A DNA stretch of 64,000 nt from Anthonomus grandis grandis (lineage: Eukaryota; Arthropoda; Insecta; Coleoptera; Curculionidae), in contig NC_065557.1 of the NCBI RefSeq assembly GCF_022605725.1, forward strand, positions 28,089,256 to 28,153,255. Direction: 5' to 3'. The translations under genes and the position numbers were made by a program. Under the pieces are notes generated by a model that saw only the letters and a program-made list of their open reading frames with translations, had not been told where the DNA came from and searched no databases. Shown here piece by piece: positions 55,056 through 64,000 of this stretch. Every line of letters begins with the position of its first letter. Position 1 is the stretch's first letter.

Positions 55056-55221
55056 TTTATTCAGTTTTTGTAAGCATGTTGTAAGTAGATGTTTTACTTA
55101 AAGAAATACAGCAAGTGAGCTCGCTTACCCAACTTACCCAAATAAATTTGAAATTATTTAAAATAGTGTAGTAAAAATGTATAGACATCACAAGTTACTT
55201 GCAAGAATCTATGGGAGCGGT

Positions 55222-55640
55222 GTATATTTTATGACATAGAATATTTAAAGCATCAGGGTCAAATTTTATTTTATTAATCTTTATCATCTTTTTATCAATC
55301 CTTATCTTTATAATCTCTATAGAATATAGTTTTGTTTTTTTTTTAATTTTGGCGAGGAATGTTAAAGTTTGCGTATATAATGTTGTGGTCTGAAACGGCT
55401 TCTGATATTTCTATAGCCGACTTCAAGGTTATTGGATTATCTAGATTAGTGAACATTAAATCTATTAGTGTTTGAGTATTTGCTTTGATATATATAGATA
55501 TTTAAATCGCTTAAAATAATAAAATTATGCTCGGTTATCTTATTTTTCATCAGAAAATTCCTTTAAATATATCTATAAACTGTTGTGAATTACATGAAGG
55601 TGGTCTATACACACAAACAAAAATAAATGTTTTAAAGACT
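55222..55640 (-). pseudogene. LINE endonuclease fragment
   Basis: Minus-strand blocks: YRPPSCNSQQFIDIF (55610 on), EHNFIILSDLNI in another frame, NTQTLIDLMFTNLDNPITLK, and SAIEISEAVSDHNIIYANFN (55440-55350). This is the C-terminal half of the LINE apurinic-like endonuclease, including the SDH motif. The linker continues to about 55222, where the Harbinger begins. Confidence 0.75.
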
Positions 55641-55644
55641 TTTT

Positions 55645-56275
55645 CGATATGCTCTAGACATTATTTCTAAAAAGGTAGCGGAAACTTGAAAAAATACTAA
55701 TAAAAACAATTTAATTTTCATTAATTATTAAGATAAATATGCCCACTAGTTAACACTATATTTAGGTTGTAATAAACTTAATAGTAATATCATATCTTTA
55801 TAGAGTCACATTTATTTTTTGAAAAAATTCCCATAAAGCCAAAAATAAAATTTATATTAGTCGAGAAGATTTTGAATTTTCTATATCAAACAGAAACAAG
55901 TAAAAAAAATAATACAAATTATTTCCTCATACATAGCCATATAGTATTTCTCTTGGTACAATGCAATCAAAGTCTAATTTAAATAGCTTAATCTTAAGAT
56001 GCTCTTAATCGACATAAAAGAATAGGAAAAAGAAACCAAGCAAATTACAAGATGACCTATACTTATAGAAAAAAATACTTATTAACAAAAGACACACTAC
56101 AAAAATTTATACGAATCAGGTTTTCTTAAATTTTCTATTAGATATTTCACTTTCACCGCACACTTAGAGAACTTTAGATGTTTCCAGATTTTTCTTAAAA
56201 TGCCCAGAACTTTTTTCTCAGTATACTATATTGCATGCATTGAAATAATGAAATTATTACTAGCAAATTCAAGTA
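55645..56275. other. AT-rich noncoding stretch
   Basis: No recognisable feature. Confidence 0.4.
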
Positions 56276-56279
56276 TACC

Positions 56280-57360
56280 CAGGTAGATCTCTTGAGACTT
56301 AATTTGCTAATAAAAACACAGTTTTAGCCCTTAATTTTGTCAAATTTAGTGGCCAAATGTTAAAACAGAAAATTGGCTTAGCCATGGGATCTTGCCTTTT
56401 CCCTTTTTTGAGTAAGTTTTTATGAATAACCGTTAAATACAATTATTAACAGCACTTTCACCAAACAGGTAATAGCTTAAAGGAGATATGTAGATGATAC
56501 TTGTGTTATTTAGCAAGGCAATGAAGGCCAATCGTCTTACTTTTTAAATTTTACGAATAGTCTACATGCCTCAATTTTATTTACCATGCAAAGAGAGAAA
56601 AATAAGAGTTTGCCTTTCTTGGGCATTTTGTTTAAAAAGAATTAATAACAAGATTGGATTTGATATGAATAAAAACCATCCACAACTGATAACATCATAC
56701 AATTTTCTTCTAGCTTGCTACATACACATAAGTTTGCTTCTTTTACGTCTTAACTTAAATGAAATCAAGTTATATAGGTTACTTACTCTTCCACTATCTA
56801 AACAAAACTTTTATAAAGAATTTATTATAATTAAATAGCTTGCAATAATGTTTTTCCGCTTTTCACTCCATATAAGCTTCTCTTTAAATTATTAAACAAA
56901 TATAAACTCGGCCACCATATTTAACATTAAAATTCAATTAAATCCGTGAGATCATTAATTTTTTTTTGGTACAGTATCTCTTCAACTTGCTAACTTCTTA
57001 AAAAATAATCTTAATCTTACAATAGCCTTTAAAACTGTAAACAGCTTGAGGCAATACCTAGTAAACACAGAAGAAAAAACAGAGCAGGTTCTAAAATTTG
57101 GGATATAGGCCTTGAATTGTAGTAAGTGCGCAGCTGTGTATGTTGGTCCGGGAGAAGAATTTCCACTAGAGTGAAAAAACATCTCAACCTTTTTAACAAC
57201 TATTGGAACACTGATGTTGAAGAAACAAAATCAGAGTTTGCAAAATCATCTTTTGTCAACTGGTCACATTTTTTCGGTGTCGGATAATGTATCTGTTTTA
57301 CGTGACGTGAAACGTAAAAAACTGGATCTTCTAGAAAAGCTAGAGAATAAAAAGGGCTAA
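56280..57360 (+). pseudogene. Penelope-like element RT (partial) and GIY-YIG endonuclease, degenerate
   Basis: The RT part reads FKFSGQMLKQKIGLAMGSCL, a shift, RYVDDTCVI (catalytic YVDD at about 56485), a stop, QGNEGQSSYFLNFTNSLHAS, ILFTMQREKNKSLPFLGILF, and KIGFDMN. The endonuclease part (57000-57357) reads KTEQVLKFGI, stop, ALNCSKCAAVYVG (GIY and YIG strands), RRISTRVKKHLNLFNNY, and LQNHLLSTGHIFSVSDNVSV followed by RKKLDLLEKLENKKG. Order and spacing match Penelope-like retroelements, in which the RT resembles telomerase and the GIY-YIG domain nicks the target. Frameshifts separate the blocks. Confidence 0.85.
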
Positions 57361-57843
57361 GAGAAGTTCAGTCTTAAATTGTTTCAACGATGTTTTTAAT
57401 TTTGAACCTAATCTCATTTTCAACAACCTCCAATAAATTGGACTTTTTGAACAAAACATTTCGTTAATATAACACCTCGCATGATGTATGTATATAACAA
57501 CCGAATGTTTTCTTATATACCAGTTTGATGAATACAAATCCAAAAATCCTCTGTTCGATTCCCATTTATTTTTTAAAACCTTTTTTATTTATTATTTTTA
57601 ATGTTTCTATTTGTTTTTATTTCTTTTATAGAAATATGTAGCTAATAATAATAATAATTGGTGTTTAAACTTAATGCCGAAACACTCAATACGTCATATT
57701 TCTTTAAATCCCTAGACTCTATTGATTATGTTCAGTTTCAGGTCGACATCGAACGTGCATCTTGGAATTCCATTTTTCTTATTCACAACATTAATTCTAA
57801 AGTAAGTGTTAAAAATAAAAAATGGTAAAAAAAAGTCGTATAT

Positions 57844-58214
57844 AATTCCTAAATAACAGATAACATCAGGTTAATGAAAAATCTTCGTAATAAAGCTCTT
57901 AATCGCTTTAAATATTTGAAAAAGTGAATTTTAACAGTGTGAAATGTAATGTCAGGAATGGACGAGGCAGTGAAATTAAAAATAGAAGAGATATTGAAAA
58001 GTGCTATGGAAAAATCTCCACCAGCAGTAGTAACAGGATATCTGAAAATCGCCTTAAAAGATGAGACTCCTGTTGCTTACCGACGTCGACCTTTGGCCTA
58101 TGCTGAAAGAGTACAGCTGAAGATTATTGAAGAGCTTTTGAGCTTTAATTCCTAAATAACAGATAACATCAAGTTGATGAAAAATCTTCGTAATAAAGCT
58201 CTTAATCGCTTTAA
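57844..58214 (+). repeat. 68-bp direct repeats flanking a Ty3/gypsy fragment
   Basis: 57844-57911 and 58147-58214 are identical except at two positions (CAGGTTA against CAAGTTG). Both encode the LINE block RLMKNLRNKALNRF. The 235 bp between them is unrelated to LINEs. Confidence 0.95.
57949..58155 (+). pseudogene. Ty3/gypsy pol fragment inside the LINE
   Basis: An open frame reading SGMDEAVKLKIEEILKSAME, KSPPAVVTGYLKIALKDETP, VAYRRRPLAYAERVQLKIIE and ELLSFNS. The LKDETPVAYRxRxLAYAERVQ segment is the stretch immediately before the RT domain of Ty3/gypsy elements (LKDDTPxxxRPRRLSxxE type). No other gypsy sequence is present, so this is a piece rather than an insertion. Confidence 0.75.
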
Positions 58215-59836
58215 GCGCATTAAAGATCCTGTTTATTTCAATTACTACAAAAATCTAAGAAATCCTACAAGTGCTGTAAGAGCTTAAAAAAAGCATTTTT
58301 TAAGTTTCAGAATTGTAGTTTTAGGCGGAAATGGGTTGAGCTTAAAAAATTAAATGTTTTTTTTAAATAAAAAAAAAATATTTAGATCACCTAAAAAATT
58401 TTGACAAATTAAACAAATATTTTACTAAAATAGGACATAATAATAAAAATGCTAATCTGATTTGCTGAATTTTTATACTAATAACTTATTACATAACGCG
58501 ACTTTTCAATTTACGAGTACTCCTGTTGATGAAGAATTAATTTATAAAATTATTCCTAATATAAAATCTAAAGGTTTTAGTGCAGATAAATCAAATATCA
58601 CACTTCTCTCTCTTTGTGGTCCTTTTATAATACCATATATAACACAGATCATAAATAGTAGTATTGAGAAATCATACTTGTCAAAAAACAAGGAGAATAG
58701 CTAATATTTTGCCTCTGGCTAAAGTTAATAACCCTTAATGAATTAAGTCAACTAAGATCAATATCAATCTTGCCAACTTTCTCAACAATTTTGGAAAAAG
58801 CTATGAAATTTCAGATAATCAACTATATTGACAGAGTTAATATTGTTTCTTCTAAACAGTCGCGATTTAGACTCCGATATAGTTATTCGATAGTAGTGTG
58901 TAGTAGTAGACGATATTATCAGTCAATATTCTGGAAATGCAACTGTCTTGATACTATTGGATTTTTCCAAAGCCTTTGGTATCATGAATCAAGAATAACT
59001 TGTTTTAAAAAAAGATATTCGACGTTAAAAATAACTTACTCCTTTTATTTTTTAACTTTGCTGATCACGTACATGGGTCTTTATGCAGAGTCTGTACATA
59101 AAGAGGGTTCAAAAAGGGCAAAATTGCTATCTGAGGCCTATATTTGGCATAAAGCGTAGACAAAGAATATCTCACAAATTATCCGAAATAGGGTGGCTTA
59201 CTATGAATGGACGGCTCAATCTACATTCGGGAGTATTTTTTTTATACAATTATTAAATTTAAATGTTCTCCATACCTCCACCGTAATTAAATATCGCACC
59301 GATGTTCATAACATCAATATCCGAAAATTAAACATTTAACAATACCACCTCATAAAACTGAAACATTTAAGAAGTTATTTATCTATCAAATTGCATCTAT
59401 AATTAATAAACACAAAATAATGGACTTTTCTTTATCCATACTAGCCTTTAAAAGAAACTTTAAAGCCAAGTTAGTTCAAGAGCATTAATTTGCACATCAT
59501 CTTACTATACTATTCATTTCTATCTGATCTGACTTATCTTTTGTTTTTTTAATTACTCTCTCTGCTTCTCTCTCTTTCTCGTCTCTTGTAATTTTTAAAC
59601 TGAAAACTATATTGTTTTTTATTTTGTTGCTCACTGCTTTACGGCTATGTATTTTTTTTATATAATTTTTTCTTTACTCTAGCACTTGCCTCTCTTCGGG
59701 GGCAAGCTGATGTAGCTTTTTATTCCGAATTATTATTATTATTATTATTACTATTATTATTTCAATTAATAATGATACATGATGCAGTTAACATGTGTAT
59801 TATTTTATTTAAAATGAGGCATATTTTTAAACTTTA

Positions 59837-59890
59837 TTTTAGGTCTGATGATGCCGAAAGGCGAAACGCGTAACATAAATAATAAACGCT
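59837..59890 (+). ncRNA. Hammerhead-ribozyme-like motif (PLE type), best conserved
   Basis: An intact CTGATGA (59845-59851) is followed by stem II GCC/GGC closed by a GAAA tetraloop (59853-59862), the conserved GAAA (59863-59866), then ACGCGT (59866-59871), which is self-complementary, and the cleavage triplet GTA (59870-59872). Stem I can form between TTTATTTTAGGT (59833-59844) and ACATAAATAATAAA (59873-59886), with one mismatch and a small internal loop. It lies in the expected position for the 3' region of the PLE at 56.3-57.6 kb once the LINE insertion is removed. Confidence 0.75.
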
Positions 59891-59899
59891 ACATTTGTG

Positions 59900-62135
59900 A
59901 GACTTTGAATTTGAGTTTTTCCCTCTTTGTTACATAGTAACTCATAGTTATTTTTTATTAAGTAGTTTTTTAATAAAATATAATATTCTATATTGTAAGG
60001 GCTCAAAGGTGTGTGCAGAAATAAATTATTCTTATTCTTAATTTTTAATTAGCAGATTTTATATTTAAATTCTTGTCAAAAAAACTGATTAAAATCAAAG
60101 TAATAGTGGGGATTATCGAAACACATTTAAATAATTTTAGATTGTCTTGGTTTCTTAGGCCCACCTAAATCGATTTTAGAAATATACACATATAAGACAG
60201 ATCTATGTAGATCCATTTTAATATAAAACTTATATTCCCATATATTAAAAAGAATTTGGTAATTAAAAATATGTATACATTTATTTATAATTTTTCAATT
60301 TATTAGCATGTTTTATATTTTTCGTTATTAATAAATTCATATTCACATTTCAAATAATTTATCTGAATAAAAAAGTGCAACCTGTTACTCTTAACACAAT
60401 AAACCTAAATTCAATTTTGTCGTTAACATCTTGTCTAAAAGAATTACATTTTGCTCCATTTAGTCACGTCGAATGTAATTTATATCACTAGGGCCTGCAT
60501 CCGGTTTTCCCGAAATCGGGCGTGACAATGATGTAGGAAATTAATGCATTGCCTTCTCGGCTAAGGCATGCAATTACGATTTTGGATTTATGTGAATACA
60601 AATTCCAATAAAAAATTGGACATTTGGATAAGTGTCATTAGAAAAGTAAAAGCATTTCTTAGACAAAAATTATCAAACACTGTTATTATTTACAACAAAA
60701 TAAATACAGTTAAATATTAAAAATAGGCACGATCAGACTTAAAATATAAAATTACACCTTACTGCAAGACAAGACATTTGTGTTGATAGAGAAAGTTTAG
60801 GTTAAATAATCGTTGATAATTGACAGATTTCTGTAAATTTTAAAAAAGATATTCTTGGAGTTTTTTTAAAAAAGCAAATCTGAAAATGTAGTTTCTTATC
60901 TGATTCCCTTCTTAAAGTAAAATTTATATTATAATGGAGAGAACTGATAAATGTAAATCGGTAATAATCTTATTATTGTCCACGCACATACCTTTTGTAA
61001 ACTTTTATAAATGAGGCAGAGCGACTAGACATATCTTCTGTTTTCAAATCACTCAGAAAAACCTCGCTTTAAAACGATGAGATATAAAAACCCATTGCAA
61101 GACACCTCTCTTTTATTTAAACATCTAGCCATATTAAATTTGAACTTATTAAACTTCAAGTCATTAAAATTCTTTAATTCTTGTAGGACTAGATAAATTA
61201 TGATTGAGTTAATATTTTATGGACTTTTACTAATAAAAAAAATTATAAAATTCTACAAAATTTAGATTTCAAATTTGTATATTTTTTTGATGATTATCAT
61301 AGTAAAAGCAAGGAAATAATTCAACATCTTATTAAAGTTATTGAACAAAATACAAGGTTTAAGAGGTAAAAAAAATAAAACTTATGAGATTTTTTTAATT
61401 TCAGTTAAAATATATATATGTATTATATATGTAAAAAAATTTTAAAATTTATTAAATTAAATTTAATTTTTATTCAAAGTGATTTGCGTTGACTGAGTTT
61501 GATTATTTTTAAGGTGAGCAACAACATTTATTAAAATGTTATAAAACGTGGTAACATTTAACTACCCATAGAACAATTTGGAGTTGATTAGAAGTGTCTT
61601 TATTGTTTTGGCCCATTAAATTCAACATGTGAATAAGGTAAACAGCTGGATTGGGAAACCACTACGTAAGAGGCACGTCAACGAGATTCGACAGGAGAAC
61701 CTGAAGAACGCAGCATTAAACTATTGCTTGATCTCGGGATAACTTTTCTCTGAAACTAAGAATTTTTAGTGATTATACAAGTAATCTTTTATAGCCAATA
61801 TTTCGAGTGCTTTCCACAAGACCTTCTTGAAAAATCAAGAGATGAGAGATTAATGTTTTTCCAAAAAATATGCAATTATAAACAAAGAACAGACCAATAG
61901 GTCTGTAAAATATATATTTAATAAAGTAATAAATTTAATATAAATCTATTGTAAAGCAATATAGTTCCCATAAAAAATTTATAATGGTCCCCAAACGACA
62001 AAACATTCATTTTAGATCATCATCATGTATGAGGAAAACAAGTAAATAAAGTGTTATTTATTTGCAACCTAAATTAACGTCAGAAAAAACTAAATTGTTT
62101 TTTGAATTTTCAATAATCACCCTTGAATATAGTTT
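59900..62135. other. AT-rich stretch with one structured GC-richer block
   Basis: No genes recognised. The block at 60485-60585 holds two stems, CCCGA-AA-TCGGG (about 60508-60519) and GCCTT/AAGGC with a 7-nt loop (about 60551-60567), the latter extended by imperfect flanking complementarity. Function unknown. Confidence 0.45.
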
Positions 62136-62139
62136 GGCA

Positions 62140-62322
62140 GACGTAGGTGCGAATGTGAGACATTGCTATCCGAATATATTACGAAAGCTTCTCAGACATT
62201 TATGCCAACAGTGTATGAAATGCGACATGATCTAGTAGCGAAAATACACAAAATAAATATGATACTTAAAAATGATGAACGCAAATTTTACTGGGATGGG
62301 ACTGTACAAATTAATTATTAAC
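62140..62322 (+). other. Possible coding remnant without start codon
   Basis: The plus-strand frame is open for about 54 codons to the TAA at 62322, including ECETLLSEYITKASQTFMPT, VYEMRHDLVAKIHKINMILK and NDERKFYWDGTVQINY. Its amino-acid composition looks protein-like (basic helix, few low-complexity runs), and an AG acceptor-like TTTGGCAG lies just upstream. I do not recognise a family. Confidence 0.3.
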
Positions 62323-62324
62323 GA

Positions 62325-63465
62325 GTATGTAATAATAGACCTGACTTAATTATAATTAATAAAATGTCTATATTGCTATTTTAATTAACAACATCTTTAG
62401 AGCAAACTACAATAAAAAGATCATTAAATATTGAGATTCAGAAGAGCAGTATTAAAGATAATAGTAAATGAGAGAAGTACAGATTATTTTATTTATTATA
62501 TTATTAGCAGAAATAGTTCCAAGTAATCCGATCAAAGACATTAAACGACTGCAAATAAAATAAAATTATCTATAAACTGATGCAAAAATTAGCTGTTCAC
62601 CCTATACATCAAAACCACACTATACCGAAAAATCATCAGACACTAATGTGTTTCTACTTCCTGAGCCAATATATCTACTCCATATGTGACCTGCTTAGCT
62701 TTAGGTTTAGTGTTAGTTAAATTATTATATTAAGTTAGGTCCCACAAAGCTAAATCCCTATGATATCTGGGATATGTGGGATCAATGCACGTACTTCTCA
62801 ATTCAGGGAATTATAATGCAACAAACCAAGGAATATAAAAAGTAGTTGCAATGTAGATAAAAAAAGTCTATAAGCTTCAGCTTTTCTTTCCAGAAAGAAG
62901 GGCTGTTAATGTTAATGTTAAAAAAAACCTTATAAAATTGTTTAGGTCTATTAAGACTAAATTGGTAGCTTATTTTCTTAAATTTCAAAGGCCTAAATAT
63001 TTTGTAAATTTTTTACCTAGGTATACATGTAAACCTACAAAGCAATATCATGAAAATAAAAGAATGAACAAAGAAACTGTGAACGGTGTTGTTAGTTTTG
63101 AGAACTGCGAATAAAAATTGAGGTAATTACTTAAAGTAAATGGTATTGTTGTAATACCATTTATGGTATGTACAATGGTGTAATTAAATGGTAAAATTGA
63201 ATGAATTATTTAAAATATGAATCAATATTTAGATAAAATCCTTTGTTTTATCTGCATTTTAAAAGACTACGTATATTAAAAAGATTACATTATTAAAAAA
63301 ATATAGAAAAAGAAAAGACTATGCATATTTAAAAGACTAGGTACATTGTAACCTTTATATTATTTATTTAAAGCTACAACAAATAAGTATTAATTGCGAA
63401 TGTGTTTTCAAATATTGTTTTATTATGGGTTATGGGCAGGTGCATATAAGTTTTTGGCAGAATTT
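62325..63465. other. AT-rich noncoding stretch
   Basis: No recognisable feature. The open frame at 62803-62988 (minus) lacks motifs. Confidence 0.4.
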
Positions 63466-63469
63466 TTAA

Positions 63470-63930
63470 ATATAATTTATATTCATTCCCCAACTTACTT
63501 TCTAAAATTTTCAGAGTTACTATTTTTAGGTTTCCGACGGTTTCGGTAAGGGCTTTTGAACTTGGTTTATCAAAAAAGTTTTAAATATATGTGTATCTTC
63601 GACATAAATATTATAGATAGGGCCGTATTAAAATAATAGTGCTGGGGCTAAATATGTTATAGAATAAAATGCCTAATATTGAGCCCTGAGGAACCCTCAC
63701 TTTTTATAAATCTGAAAATTTATCATCTACAACTATACCCTCTGTGTATTATTGCTTAAAAAGAATGATATGATAATAAGTACAAAGAACTCCATTTATG
63801 AGGAAATATAGTAAATTTTTTTACTTTTTCGTATTATTCATAAAATTCAAGATACCCAGTCGCTGTATTCAATCCCGGGAAATTTAAAAATCGTAATAAA
63901 CAACTGCATGAAAAACAAAAGACTTACATT
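63470..63930 (-). pseudogene. LINE RT fragment
   Basis: The minus strand reads FLINGVLCTYYHIILF, stop region, VRVPQGSILGILFYNIF (63710 on), then YVEDTHIFKTFLINQV, the catalytic box with YADD changed to YVED, and a short tail. This is the palm of a Jockey/CR1-type RT with a substituted catalytic Asp. Confidence 0.7.
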
Positions 63931-64000
63931 ACCAATATTGCATTTTTGAAGTGGAACATTCTATTAGTTATTAAATTTTTGGATTCTAAATATTTTTTAT

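Larger units (their letters stand above)
53019..55220. mobile_element. Harbinger transposon, about 2.2 kb, inserted in a LINE
   Basis: The ends are imperfect inverted repeats: left GCCACCATAGAGTAATGTTG, continuing CAGGAAGTTTACTTG; right, on the minus strand, GCTCCCATAGATTCTTGCAA, continuing GTAACTTG. Sub-terminal blocks GGGTAAGTACTTGCTG (53057 on) and, on the minus strand near 55130, GGGTAAGCGAGCTCACTTGC repeat the pattern. Inside are a minus-strand HARBI1-like transposase and a plus-strand BESS-type accessory gene. LINE sequence of the same orientation lies on both sides. Confidence 0.75.
57650..59765 (+). mobile_element. LINE (CR1/Jockey-type) inserted in PLE 3' region
   Basis: A plus-strand copy ending in ATT repeats at 59729-59765. 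Blocks: KNLRNKALNRFKRIKDPVYF (58170 on), NIKSKGFSADKSNITLLSLC (58560 on), RSISILPTFSTILEKAM, VNIVSSKQSRFRLRYS (58840 on), LLDFSKAFG-like remains near 58960, RQRISHKLSEIGWLTMNGRL (59160 on), and a C-terminus reading ILAFKRNFKAKLVQEH to about 59488. The palm with YADD is deleted near 59100-59165. It belongs to the same clade as the 15.06-18.1 kb copy. A foreign segment interrupts it at 57912-58146. Confidence 0.8.

Noticed and set aside
1..64000. Search for CRISPR arrays, rRNA and tRNA genes, and bacterial operons
   Set aside because: No regularly spaced palindromic repeats, no A/B-box cloverleaf that I could fold, and no ribosomal RNA sequence. The content is clearly eukaryotic.

Overview
The window looks like a repeat-rich, strongly AT-biased insect genome segment, probably from a beetle (the beetle assignment is a low-confidence inference). 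Nearly every recognisable coding region is a decayed transposable element. I see no rRNA or tRNA gene and no complete conserved host gene. The only possible non-transposon gene is a small three-exon reading frame at 41142-41967 (minus).

Layout from left to right. 2.3-7.9 kb holds an old non-LTR retroelement split by a mariner-like transposon (3.9-5.3 kb) and a Harbinger transposon (5.35-7.1 kb). 7.9-18.1 kb holds several LINE reverse-transcriptase (RT) relics on the minus strand, the largest at 15.06-18.1 kb, plus mariner pieces. 19.5-20.3 kb is an inverted Penelope-like element (PLE) fragment with a GIY-YIG endonuclease and a hammerhead-like motif. 20.5-21.5 kb is a mariner relic, and 21.77-24.49 kb is a complete-length pogo/Tigger-type element with terminal repeats. 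26.9-30.6 kb holds a MITE and two LINE relics. 32.8-33.9 kb is a GC-rich LINE ORF1. 34.47-34.72 kb is an 11-bp minisatellite. 37.1-38.7 kb is a 5'-truncated LINE whose RT frame is still open. 39.3-39.8 kb is a second Harbinger piece. 42.04-46.64 kb is a BEL/Pao LTR retrotransposon lacking its 5' end, abutted by a mariner piece. 47.9-48.6 kb is another mariner. 52.4-55.6 kb is a LINE broken by a third Harbinger element (53.02-55.22 kb). 56.3-59.95 kb is a PLE apparently interrupted by a LINE that itself contains a Ty3/gypsy fragment. 63.5-63.9 kb is a last LINE relic.

Three observations stand out. First, three plus-strand hammerhead-ribozyme-like cores (about 20.24, 49.12 and 59.86 kb) share a self-complementary stem III (ACATGT, ACGT, ACGCGT), as expected of PLE ribozymes that work as dimers. 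Second, in two independent Harbinger copies an accessory MADF/BESS gene lies antisense between the N-terminal exon and the catalytic exon of the transposase; in the first copy it sits inside an intron with good splice sites. Third, a Ty3/gypsy fragment lies inside a LINE between 68-bp near-identical direct repeats, which suggests template switching.

All product assignments rest on reading translated sequence and recalling family motifs. No database search was possible.
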